DNA of 64,000 bases, from positions 6,917,205-6,981,204 of the forward strand of contig OZ004588.1 in NCBI GenBank assembly GCA_963924555.1. Direction: 5' to 3'. Source of the DNA: Crambe crambe (lineage: Eukaryota; Porifera; Demospongiae; Poecilosclerida; Crambeidae). The position numbers were made by a program, and so were the translations under genes. The notes below the pieces were generated by a model. It worked only from the letters and a program-made list of their open reading frames with translations, was not told the DNA's origin and made no database searches. This document shows, piece by piece, positions 47,417-60,100 of this stretch; the stretch's first letter is position 1, and each line of letters begins with the position of its first letter.

Positions 47417-48340
47417 CTATTCTCTTAAAAACTTAACTGCACCACCTACAAGTGCTCCTACGCCCAAAAGTCCTAAAATTGGGCTTGCAATGGCACCACC
47501 ACAAACAGCTAGAATTGCTCTGCCAACAGCAGCTGCAGCTGCTTTACTTTTGCTTGAAACATTTAAAGATGGCACTTGAATGAATTGCTCTAGTAATGTT
47601 TTTCCTTTCAATTCTTCTTCTTTTACTTTTTCTCGTAACCTTGGGATATTCAATTTAACAATAGAGGCTCAAGCTTCTTCTTTCCTTAATCGATTAAAAG
47701 TCTCTTGCCAGAGGACAGAAAGCCAATATTCTTTGTCTGTTTTGAGTATTTTGGGTTTCATAGCAGTCCCAGCAGGAACAATTGGAATTTGATCGGTACC
47801 CAATTCGTCATGTATAATATCTTTCCATAACCTTGTATGCTTCTTCAGCCTTTTCATAGTCATCACCTGTTACGTCTACAAACCCAAAAATGACTGCATT
47901 TGCCATTGTTTATTGTCTTCTCCCATATGTCATCTCCAACAATTTTGGCAAAAATTTTTATGACTTGCTCCACTGGACTACCTTTGATGAATCTTGTTGA
48001 ATTCATATCGATGCAGAAATAGACAAGATCAATACGGCTTGATGCATGTTGTTTAATATCACCTAAGACTTTGTCAGGATCACCACTTTTGTCCATCAAT
48101 CCAGGTGTGTCCCAGAGTTTTAGCCATACTTTGCCCACTTTATCAGTGTATGCAGTAATTCCTTTTGTGACACCCATAGTGGTCACTCGACCCAGATCAC
48201 TTACTTCAGCTACATCCTTTCCAAGAATATCATTGACTAAAGTAGACTTTCCAATCCCTGGTAGACCAACCACCGTGATGTCAAGTGTATCTGAGTTGAA
48301 TAAGTTGATTATTTTTTCACGGGTGTCTTCTTTCTGTAAA
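47417..48340 (-). pseudogene. Broken AIG1-like GTPase copy
   Basis: On the minus strand the sequence resembles the GTPase exon of A1: DTREKIINLFNS, VVGLPGIGKSTLVNDILGK, LWDTPGLMDKSGDPDKVLGD and FCIDMNSTRFIKG. It is then disrupted. Around 47860-47925 the frame shifts at least twice across the G4 region, and a TGA interrupts it at 47671-47669. The C-terminal part is still recognisable (KPKILKTDKEYWLSVLWQET, PRLREKVKEEELKGKTLLEQ), with a glycine/alanine-rich hydrophobic tail before the stop at 47417. Opposite orientation to its neighbours suggests an inverted, older duplicate. The intact frame would resemble A1 more than A2. Confidence 0.85.
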
Positions 48341-49008
48341 ACAGTTTCGATTGTTTCAGTAGCTAGCGTTTTCTTCCCGTTCTAATCTTTCTTTTCACTT
48401 AGTATAAGAATGAAAATGCAGTTTATATAATACTGCTGGTCATAACCGTGGCCCGTAACCTTAATTCAGCTAATCACCTACAGATGATCATCAATAGCTA
48501 TTATGAAACAAAAATAAAGTGAGGTGGTTGGACTGCATATCTACATACTCCCATCAATTAGCATGTGAGTCTCAGATTCCTCAACCAAATAACTGTATAG
48601 CTATGCTCCCATGGATGTCACAATTAAAACCAATGATTCTATAGCAATTGTTAAACTATTCGGGACTGTTAATGTGCTACACAGAGATCACATGCACTGT
48701 ATCTTAATAATTGACAGAGTGACCAATCAAAAATAAGGTGCACACTACATGCTGATTGTACTTGCAATAGCCATGGGCCCTCATATCTTGTTCCTAGCTA
48801 TTACTATAATAGGTACATAGATACCATTGGTGCATATTATCATGCATTGACTATGAATGAACCGTTACCATTCACATGATATGCCAATGAATTTCATTAG
48901 CTTGTACTTCTACCCACTTTTATGACAAAAAACAAACTTTGAGTTATTGAGTTAGTAAAGTTAGCCATTGCAGTACTGAGTCCTACAGAGTATCAGATTC
49001 TACATAGT
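48341..49008. other. Intergenic stretch
   Basis: AT-rich sequence between the GTPase pseudogene and gene E. It must hold the gene E promoter. I see no gene, RNA or defined repeat. Confidence 0.5.
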
Positions 49009-52000
49009 ATGGCCTCTAGAGTGGAGTTATGTGATGTCCTGACAGAATATGGATTAACAAGAAATGAGCTAAGCATTCCTTGTCCTGCTAAAGTTTGCAA
49101 CATCATAGCCATGAAGCTGGACAGGTGGGAATTGCTGGCTTCTTCCCTTGGTTTGGCTGAGGAAGATTGCACTGCTATCAGGGAAGATTACAACACCAAC
49201 TATGCTGTTCAACGTTCAGTATCTCTGAATACATGGAGGAAGCAGTTTGGAAGTAAAGCCACTTACCTGATGTTGGCTGAGGGTCTGGAGAAAATCAAGC
49301 GTTTGGACCTGGTGGGAGAGCTGTGTGTGCTTTATAAGGACACTGTTGCTAGTCAAGATACTGACAATGAGACAGCACTGACAATAGGACCCAAAGGTAT
49401 CGACAGCATGATCTAACTTAGGCCAAACCAATTAAATTTCCTGTTTCTCATCACAAAAATATGAAAAATCCAATGCTGCGTGCGAAAACAAAAACAAAAA
49501 CACTAGGACTTTCCAGCTGCACAGAGTTATATAGCTAGCTAGATTATTTTAATAGCTAGCCAGCCTAGCTAACTTGGTCTACATAAAGCTGCTAACTAGC
49601 TAGTGTGTGTGCCATTAAAAAGAGCATTTTTTTGTTGCCTAACTTAAGCAGCTGTCACAAATTACTCACAATGAGTCTCTCTATTGTTTATGATTAGACT
49701 GGCAGAGCAAAGAAAAAGTTTTATTTGTGTTTTTCAATTTTGGCAAGAATCAATGAGGGAGCTGATGAGAAACAGGAAATTTAATTGGTTTGGCCTATAA
49801 TAGAGCACTCCGTGGATATGAAACGCCCGCGAATACGGATGGTATACGGAGACAATCGCATCATGCAATTTTTTAATTTGGGAATGGTTTCTGGAGTCAA
49901 AGGTCACCAGGTCGCGCATGCTCAAAAAACTTAGAAAATCTCTGATGCCAGATTCCAGCAACTTTTGTTTTGAAGTCTAGTAAGCTCAGCATTGACTTTT
50001 CGGCACCTCCTTTATTTGTTCATTGTCTCAAAAGCCTTCTGTTTGCAGGTGAAGCTTGGAACTTGATGGTGTCAGAATTTTTAGCAACAGGTCAAAGGTC
50101 ACAACTCTAGCCGTGCCAATCAAGTTCCAAGCTTCAACTACAAACAGAAGGCTTTTGAGACCATAAACAGATAAAGGAGGTCCCGAGAAGTTAATGCTGA
50201 GCTTATTAGACATCAAGACAAAGTTACAGGAATCTGGCATCAGAAATTTTCTCAAGTTTTTTGAGCATGCGCGACATGGTGACACGTGTCTGACCTTTGA
50301 CCCCAGAAACCATTCCCAATTAAAAAATCGCGAAAAGCATTGCAGCGCTTGTTAATATAATGTGTAACTAAGAAATCGCGAGGTAACCAGGCAACCCTCC
50401 CAAGGTAGTCTCGCGGGCCGACCCTTTACCGAGACTACTCCCAAGGCTGCAGCTAAGTTTGGACTGCTGGAGCTTCTCATGAGTCTTGATTCAGGTCATT
50501 TCAGTGTGAAACTGTGGACAATACACAAGGTGACTAGTAGCAAAAATATAATTTATTGTTTTTGCTTAGACCAAGCAGAGGGCCAGAATGAAATGAATGA
50601 TTTCCCTAGTAACAACTTTGTGTTAGATTTTCTTACACTGGATATCTATTGTAGAAGAATCTAGTTTGCATGGAGCTTCAATTCTCTATCAAAAACTTGG
50701 AGAATCTAGTATTGAAGTATAATAAGCTATGGAAAAAGAGTATTGGCACCTTTTCCAAAATTGAGGTCCTCCATTTTGTGTTAGATTATTTCAGAGAGTT
50801 ATTGAATGATGCACTTAAACTGTGTGTATTATTGTAGTACACAGGTCAGTGTGCTTGGAGAATGTGGTGATCTTGTTGGCATATAATGCACAACTTCATA
50901 AGCACTCTTCCATCTACGACTGATCATCTGTGCACTACCACTTTACCCGATGAACATCAGCAGGTATTAACCACAGGTGCACCAACAATCTCAAGCTATT
51001 CAAAAGATTATATGATGAACGTACTTGTTCATCAATGTACGTGTGTGGTACAGCAACTTTTAATTGATAGAAGATTTTCAAACACCTTCTGAAGTGCACC
51101 TGATGATGATATTGCTGTCTCCTATTGAACACAAGACTGTGGTGGTCTGCTGTTGGACATCTGCCCATTCACCTGGAGCATTATTCTTGCAAATCTCTTA
51201 GAATAACATTTTTATAAATTCTTGAATATCTGTCCTTTTTAACATAATTTAAAGAATTTGTTTGAATAATATCACACTACTATGTATCTATAACCTAGCT
51301 ACAGTATTATATAATCACTGATGACCATCCTGCTGTTGCAACTTACTTCTAAAGTTTCTTCCTGGATGCAGCTATGAAAGTCCGTATTTTTAACGTAATT
51401 TTAATTAGTATTCCGTAAATGGGCGCTGCAATGATTAAACCTCGAGAAAATGAATATCCGGGAGCGTTTCATATCCACGGAGTGCTCTATTATCTATGGG
51501 TATAGTATAGATGGCATGGGCGTAGCCAGGGGTGGTTCGGGTGGTTCGGTCGAACCACCTTTTCAAAATGAATAAAAAATGTTTTAAGCGCGATCGCGCG
51601 CTATGCGCGTACGCGTACGCGCGTTCGTGAGTGATCGATCGATCGTGAGCTCGAAGCGAGCAGAGAGAAACGAGTGAGGCAAAGCCTCTTATTATTTTTG
51701 TCCAGAAAAGGTCAGTTTTACGTATAACTCAGCCCTACTGAGCAGTTAGTGGCTTAGTGCCTGAGACTATGAATAAATCTTGCTGTAAAAACTGTACAAA
51801 AAACTGTACAGGTAGCTAGCAGATCGTGTACCATCTTCATCATTTACTCATCTTCATACTTTCCCTGCCTTCATATGCTGCATTGCAGCTGCTAAGTCAT
51901 TGTTTTTTTATAAATCGGTTATCAAAAAGGGTGTGGTTATAGGAAAGTGGGCGTGGTCATGCCAAAAAATTTTCTTAGAACCCCCTCTTCTAAAACTCTG

Positions 52001-54146
52001 GCTACGGGCCTGGATGGGTATAGCTGGGTAGCTTGCTGTGATGAGAATTACCACATTCTCAAACAATCGTCATCTTTCAAGGGAGCAGCTGAGTCCTTTT
52101 ATAGTTAATGATGCTTAATGGCTTTAGCTATGGGAGTTAGTTAACATGCACTAACAGACTGAGATAAATCCCTTTACTTTTACTTTTGGCTTTGTGGATG
52201 TCCAGATAGCTAATTGGGTAAGTCATTTTGAACTACAATTTGAAGACCTTGCTGTCAGCCTGTCACTACTTGCTTGCTATCAGAACTGATGAGAATTACC
52301 ACATTCTCAGAATTGCCATTACAAGGAGCAGCTTCCTTTTATAGTTTATGACAGTTAGTTAACAGACTGAGATACATTGTAAGTCCCTTCTAATTTGGCT
52401 TTGTGATCATTTGATGTCCAGGTAATGTGGAAGAAATTATAAGTCGTTTTGAACTACAATTTGAAGACCTTGCTTTCACTACTTTTCAAGAAGTGAGAGA
52501 AGGAAATAAAGTCTCTCTTGAACAATTTCGGTTTACCCTCACTCTCTTTCCATTGAAAGTCAAAAACAATCATTTCACATTCCTCGAAGAAAGTATACCA
52601 AAATTAATGAAAGCATCAAATCTGCAGGAAATCTTCATGCACCTTAACCTCTACTGGAATTGCTTCAATTATACACTTCTCCAAGAGATTGTGAACAGAT
52701 ATGGGAGTGAGAACCTCAAGAAGCAAATGAAATCTTACGATTCCAATATGCAGCAATTTTTGCAGAAAACTACTGTAGCCGACTTCATCCCATATTGTAA
52801 GGGCTTGCGAAGGTTTGAAAAGGTCCCTGAAGGGTTCATAGAAGTAAAGGACGTGATCGACAAGCCGATAACAGAGATTACACTATTGGAATTGGAAGAA
52901 TTGAGGCTTCGTCATACTTCGAGCTGCCAACTACCAATTTTCGCTCTTATTCTGTTTGACATACAAAAAGGATCACTGGAAGTCACATGGCTGGTGGCCA
53001 CAGAGTTGCAGAAACAACTAAAGGAAGCATTGAGAAGAGAGCTGAGTGGTCAGCTGGAAAAGGAAACACAACAGATAGTGTCTATCTCAGTGGGAGGTGA
53101 ATGCATTAAAAGAAGTGAGTTAAATTAATTTTAGACATCAGATTCTGCATAAGGCCATGCAAACTAAATTCACTGTTTATCGTCACCGCCCACACATGCA
53201 CCACAAACAGCTGCATGCTAGCATAGATACATATTAGCCTTACGGGGATTGGAAACTCAATACTAGCACGTGGCAATTTTTGACCACATCCGTGTTGTCG
53301 AAGGAGCGGATTTCTGCCATTGGGTGGTTGCTAAGGAAAATTCATGTAGTGTCAAAATGGAAGAGCGACAATTTAGTGAGGCAAGTAAGCTGTTAGCTAA
53401 GGGATGTTTTAATTTTATGATGAATAAGAAACTACAATTAAGCCAGACAATGGAAATAATAGGCTTGGGCCCCTTTTTTGGCTCACTGGATATAATAAAA
53501 ATACACCAAAATATCACCAATAAGTTATAGTGTGCTATAAAGTGCAAAATTGCCTGCCTGGTTGCTTATAAGAGATACAATCACTGAAATAGTGGTCTTC
53601 AAGGTGCATTCGTTGGGCCTCTTTCCTGACTTATCACTTTGAGTGTTGTAGTCTTCTTGCACGGTAACAACTACGTACATCATAATGTTTAGAACTTCTT
53701 GCATTTACTGCAAGTATAATAGGGAAACTTGAGGTGTGAAATAGACACTGCATGGATATCATAATACAATAATGTAATACTGCAATGATAGAGTGCCACG
53801 AAAGCTCCTTCTTTCAAGGAGAGCCAAGAATTGGAAGAGTGAAGAAATACCTCTCCCATAATCAAGTACTAATGCTCTAATGCAGCCAAGTCTAAAAATG
53901 CAAGTGAGTCAAGAAACTCTTTTGGGCTACATTTGCTCAAAATTTTACAAGAAGATGACGATCATTAATAGATGAAGATTGTCATGGAATCCTAGAGGAT
54001 GTAAATCTACAATGGTCAGCAATTTGTGTAGATTTAGATGATGCAAGCAAGGCAATCTTTTATGTATGATTGCTGCACACATTACTTTCAACATGAAAGC
54101 AGTATCATTTTACAGCGACTTCAAAAATCGCTGTTTTCATCTGGTC

Positions 54147-54188
<42 letters not shown>

Positions 54189-57100
54189 TGGTTCATTCAA
54201 ATGCTATAATTCTTATACCAATCTACTCAGAAATGACTGCGCTATAATCCTTTACCTTTAAATCGACATATTAGCACGTCATTTTCCAACTTGTTAGCTT
54301 TCAACCTACAACGAAGCAGACATTTTTATGCCCTGCCCCGTACACGTGATTCTTGGACCTTGACCTCGCAACTGACTAGTGAATCTGTATCATTAGCTTT
54401 CTCGGTCTCTCAATGCTCAGAGCGTAAACCCTAGGCACTAGTCTGGTTATGAATCAACCCTTGATATAACAGTATATCAGGTACATATCAGTAAAGGCCT
54501 TAAAAATTATTATACAAAATTAGGTCAATGGCAATCTTATTATAAGCTGTATAGATCTTTCAGATCTGATTCATTTCGGCTCATACAATATTATGATGAA
54601 ATCTCCAATGAACTACATAGCTACAATACGTGAACTTTAACTTTTGATAGCATTCAGTTGCCTGTAATAAAATAATAGAGCATTACATCAAAAAGATGAT
54701 GAACAAATAAATGAAAAAATATTTATTCTAAATAAAAAAGAGAAGTAGGGATGGCTAGCTATGTGCGGTTCAAAAAAGTTCAGCAACAAGAGAGTGAACT
54801 TCAGTCGAGTAACCCCTTACCCATCACCAACTACGAGGTAACTATTCCCTTAAATTATATCTCATCATGGGAGTGAAGTAGGAATAGTTGGCTCGTAGTT
54901 GGTGATGGGTAAGGGGTTACTTGACTGAAGTTCACTCTCTTGTTGCTGAACTTTTTTGAACTGCACACAGCCATCCCTACTTCTCTTTTTTATTTAGAAT
55001 AAATATTTTTTCCTTTCTCCAAGGGGTTCTGAGAGATTCGTTCACTCCTGGTATATGTATATATTTACTTGACAAGCTCAATGCAAACAAGCTGGAAATG
55101 AAAAGATTGTATTATCAGAGAGTGCGCTAGCACTCTCTAATAGGGATGGCGGGTCAAAGGTCATAAGACTGTATAAACAAAAACTCTTCTTTCTCTTCTA
55201 TCCTTACTCTACAAGGCTACAGTGAGATACTACTTCTACAAAGAAGAGAGGAGAGTGTTCAAAAACCAAAAATTCATTCGCTAACATAAGAAAAAAACAA
55301 GTTCTAAAATTGACTTTTGTTCTTTTTCTTTATCGAGAGTGTGTATAAACTAAAACTCTTCTTCTCTTCTACCCTTACTCTACAGGTTCTCAGAAGGTTA
55401 CAGTGAATTAGCTATTACATCTACAAAGAAGAGAGGAGAATGTTCAAAAACCAAAAAATCATTAGCTAACATAAGAAAAAAACAAGTTCTAAAATTGACT
55501 TTTGTTCTTTTTCTTTATAATAATAATAAGATCAACGTACCGACTTACTGGCTATAGTCATCAAAATTCTGCTTTGGCCATTTGTTAGAGCGGCACCTAA
55601 TCATTTCAGTAGCTCTTAAAGCTAGGTCTTCAATTTAATCGTTTGGCTAGCTATTTATTCTTATCTGATGATCTTCCTGACCTCCTTGCTGCATTGCAGT
55701 ACAGATGCTCATCCTATAGTAGTATTATAGCCAGTACTTGGAGGCCATGTGTAGTCAGCTCACTTTACTATGCCATGCACATGTCATTTACATTGCTGTT
55801 GCTATTAAATAATGCACAGAAGTTAAATAGCTAAATATATTCTTCCAGAGACTGTGTATGTGCCTACAAAAGAAAAAAGATAGGTTTATGTAAAGCTGGC
55901 TTTATATAGACTATATACTGTACTGTAGCCTCATGTCAATATTAATAATCACTGCATACTTACACAAACTTACTTTCAACTTCAAGCACTAAAAAAAAAA
56001 AAGAAGGATAGGAACAAGTGAGCGCAAAAAATAGCTAGCTATAGGCAGTGAATATAAATGTAGGGATTATTTTCATACGAGGCTGCAGTACATTATACAA
56101 GCCCAGTGTACCTACAAAAGAAAAAGATAAGGTTTATGTAGAGCTGGCTTTGTATAGAACTGTACTGTAGACTCATGTCAAATTAATAATCACTGCATAC
56201 TCTCAGTTAAAGTGACACATTGAACTTCAAGCACTAAGAGAAACAAGTGAGCACAAAAATTTCTTCTAAATAGTTAAGTAGCTATCTCAAGGCATTACAT
56301 TCTTCATGAGATAGACTGAATCAGTCACCCTATCAGGCCAAGCAGGAAGTCCTCTTTTGAACATTGGTTGAAAATGTGTTGCCTGCTAAACTTAAAAAGG
56401 TCTTCTGACATTTTAGAGCCTGAGGATCTATATTTTCTTGAAACCTATTTTCCCTCCAGTAATATCCTGCCACTCCTTCACAATAACACTTGACTTCTTA
56501 AAATGTTTATTAATTGTTCTTCAAAAATTAATTTTGAGAGATCACGCGGGCGTCACAAGTAGTTGATGTTAGAGCTCCCAGACCACTTTTCTTCCCCGTC
56601 CCAAAAAAATAAAAATAAAAAAATAAAGAAGAAAAGCTGGGCTGGCGACGCCAGACTACTATCTCCCATGACTTACCAACTGGTGTTGCCCTTAAAATCC
56701 ACTTTCTCAGTTATCTTATGATTTGTGACGAAATGAAGCAATTGCATCAATTGCTTCAATCACATATCCTGTGGGTTGATACATGTATGAAGTAGCTAGG
56801 TATAGAAATGTATAACTTGTTTACCTTCTGTAGGCCTGAGGCTATTATGCCAGGCATAATTTTGGGCATAATCGGTACTTCCATTCTGCTGGCATAATGC
56901 TGGCATAATGTTGGCATAATAGCATGTCTAGCTAATGCTGTACATGCATGCACTATCTATAGTAGGCTTTTACAGCTGCTTTTACAGCTGAGTCAGTTGA
57001 TTCGCAGTGACACTGACTCAGCACTATTGCGTTCACCTTGACCTTCTTATATCCGCGATAACTTGCTCAATTCTTGACCAATTTCAAAATTTCAAACACC

Positions 57101-60100
57101 AGCAGCTAGCTAATTATCTGAGATTTATGATGATGCTTTTTATAAGGACTCATTCCTTACCAGTAAGAAGTTAGCTGTATGTCCCATAAGCAAAGTATGG
57201 AGCTGCCATTCACCACAAGGAATGTAGTGCGCGCGCATTGCGCGCGATAGAGCAAAACAATGGCTGCCAGGTGCTACTGATTCTCGAGTAAGTTAGCTAG
57301 CTTACGCGAGTAACTGCTGGTTAAAACTAAGAAATATGAATTATAGAATAGTTTAGCTAACTAGAAAACTGAATCACAGAATCTTTTAGCTAACTAGATC
57401 GATAGAATCAATGAGAAGTCACATTATCAAGTTTAACTACAATATTCGAATCACTGCTAAACTTCCCGGCAGTTTAGCTTATACAGAATATACAGAATAA
57501 TCATTGCTAAACCCTCCAGGAGTTGCTGGGATCATGAAAGGAAGGAGCAGGCTTGAGATGTCAGCTAAACCACCCTACCTCTCTGGGGATTGTCCGGTAG
57601 AAGACAGGGCAGAAGTCCAGGGAGAGTCATGGCAGGCATGAGAGAAAGTCACGCAAAAACGAGAAAAGAACTTGATCTAAACTGATAACACGTGGCTTGC
57701 CTCCAATTACCCGCGCATACCTCTAGCCATAACTATGTGGCTAATTGGATTAACACGCGTTCTTACGTAAGCTTACTATACCACAGCTACTTCTGGGGCC
57801 AAGGTGAACGCGAATAGACTTAAAAGCCACTGTCAACTGTGCTTTTGCTGCAGTACAACAAGCGTTGAACTTGAATTGCACATGCACACACTTTCATAAT
57901 ACTCATTGTCAAAAAAGTTTTGAGTATAAGTTTCAGCATAATAGGTACCTAAATGAGCATAATAGGTAAAATTTTTGGGAATTGCTCAAAAGCATAATAG
58001 GCTAAAAAAAGAGCATAATAGCCTCAGGCCTAACCTTCTGCCACATTAAATGCTATGCATTCTGTACTACTTTCGTATTACCCGTAGACGCTTGCACGCG
58101 CCATAGCCCACCGACAACATGGATGTTGTCAGTTTCCAATCCCCATAAGGCTGATATGTATCTATGAAGAGGGCATTACCTCTAAGATCAGGAGAAGTAG
58201 CTATTGGCTAGCATAATGCACACTCTCTGCAGATCAGCCTACAGCTAAAGCCCCAAAGAGGAAAGAACAATCTGAAACTTGTGAGGTAGGTGGCTAGCTA
58301 GCTAGGTAGGAATAGTAGCCAGGTTCATTTGTGTTGTTGTTGTTATTGTTGTTGTTGTTGGTGTTGGTGTTGTTGTTGTTGTTGTTATTGTTGTTGCTGC
58401 TGCTGCTGCTGCCGTTGTTGTTGTTGGGAAGCTTCCTCTCTGGCTCCCTCCAATAGCCTGGTAGCTAGCTAACTAGTTTTTGTTTTTCCACTGCAGGATA
58501 TGATTGATGCCCCTCAACCCAAGAAAACCAAAAAGCTCTCATCAAGTTATTTTTCACCAAGTATGTATGTTGACAACTGTAGACCATGAAAATTTCATGG
58601 GGTGAATTAAAGTGTGCATGCATAACTTGTAAAAATAGCTAGCTAGCTAGCTAGCTAAGGGCATCCCTGCATGCTGCAACTATAGTCTCGTCCCCAGGGC
58701 CTTCTGTGCATGCGCAAGAGCCTTGGGACAAACCCTCTGCTTTAGTATATAGCCTCGTCCCTAAGAAATAGAGCCTAGTATCAATTGTTTGCACATGCAT
58801 GTACATACAGGCAATAATCTGAAAGTTTACTGAATGAGATTCCTTTTCTTTATTGATTTCGTCAAGTTTTTCCAAACCATTTGCTACTGCAGTACTTATT
58901 TGGTGCTCAGATTATTTTTTTTAACGAATAAACATCCATTTACAGAGAGTGTAGCTACGAGGAATATACAGAAGCCTCAGAATTCCGAGGCTAAAGCGAA
59001 CAATTGATACCAGGCTCTCTTTTAGCAAAAGAGTGCCTGGGGCTGAGGCTACTTTAGTATAATGATGCATAAGGGTCATACAGGCATTGCCTCTAAGATC
59101 AGGAGAAGTAAGTAGCTCTTGGCTAGCATAATTACCATTGCTAAGCCACATTTAATTCATACAGACACTAGAACCTTATGCTCCATTTGTAAACGTTCTA
59201 TAAAACTGACCACTTCGGGAAACTTACGTACCCATGGTCCTCGTAACAAAAGATGTCATGGTTCTCCAATTACTTCAATTTCTAGTAAGTGTCTGATTTG
59301 TGATATCATAGCTTGTTAAGTAGCCACTTTAATTCATGCAGCCCCAAAGAGGAAAGAACGATCCGAAACTTATGAGGTAGGTAGCTAGCTAGGTATAGGA
59401 ACGGTAGCCAGGGTTCATTTTTTTTTGTTTTTATGTTGTTTTTATGTTGTTGTTGTTGTTGTTGTTGTTGTTGGGAAGCTTCTTCTCTGGCTCCCTCTAA
59501 ATAGCCTGATAGCTAACTAGTTTTTTTTTTCCACTGCAGGATATGATTGATGCACCTCCACCCAAGAAACCCAAAAAGCCCTCATCAAGTGGTTTTTCAC
59601 CAAGTATGTTGACAACTGTAGACCATGAAAATTTCATGGGGTGAAATTTTGTGAAGTAAAGATTTCTCACTACAATGTACATGGTAGTTGTTAGCCAGGT
59701 AGCTACTTTAGTTAGCTAGAAAGATGCTGCAACTATAATCTCGTCCCCAGGGCCTTCCGTGCACACACGAGAGCCTTGGGACAAACCCTCTGCTTTATAT
59801 AGTAGCTATATAGCCTCGTCCCCAGGCTCAATATCAATTGTTTGCGCATGCGTGTACATACGGGCAATAGTTCACTGAATGAGATTTCTTTTCTTTATTG
59901 TTTTCATCCAGTTTTTCCATACCATTCACTACTGCAGACTTATGCTCCAAAAGACACTCTTTAGGCTAGTTTTATTATTTGGTGCTCATATTATTTATAA
60001 ACATCCATTTACGGAGAAATATATGGAAGCCTCAGAATTCTGAACAACTATGTAGCTAGCAAAAGAGTGCCTGGGGCTGAGGCTACTTTAGTATAATGAT

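Larger units (their letters stand above)
49397..52421 (+). other. Gene E intron 1, filled with nested mobile elements
   Basis: Nearly the whole 3-kb intron is three elements end to end: a MITE (49420-49797), a longer inverted-repeat element (49797-51492) and a hAT-like element (51515-52010). The remainder, 52011-52421, contains an imperfect duplication: GATGAGAATTACCACATTCTC occurs at about 52040 and 52288. Confidence 0.8.
53115..58232 (+). other. Long non-coding stretch (inferred gene E intron 2)
   Basis: Five kb without a recognisable gene. An 86-codon ORF at 53270-53530 lacks similarity that I recognise; its left flank (GGGGATTGGAAACTCAATAC) is echoed, inverted, near 58130. The stretch also holds a (TCA)n run at 54149-54188, a foldback MITE, two tandem duplications (55171-55518 and 55851-56259) and a 1.2-kb inverted-repeat element. 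Confidence 0.55.

Noticed and set aside
53270..53530. 86-codon ORF in the gene E intron
   Set aside because: No recognisable domain or splice context, and its flank recurs near 58130 as repeat sequence, so it is not listed as a gene.
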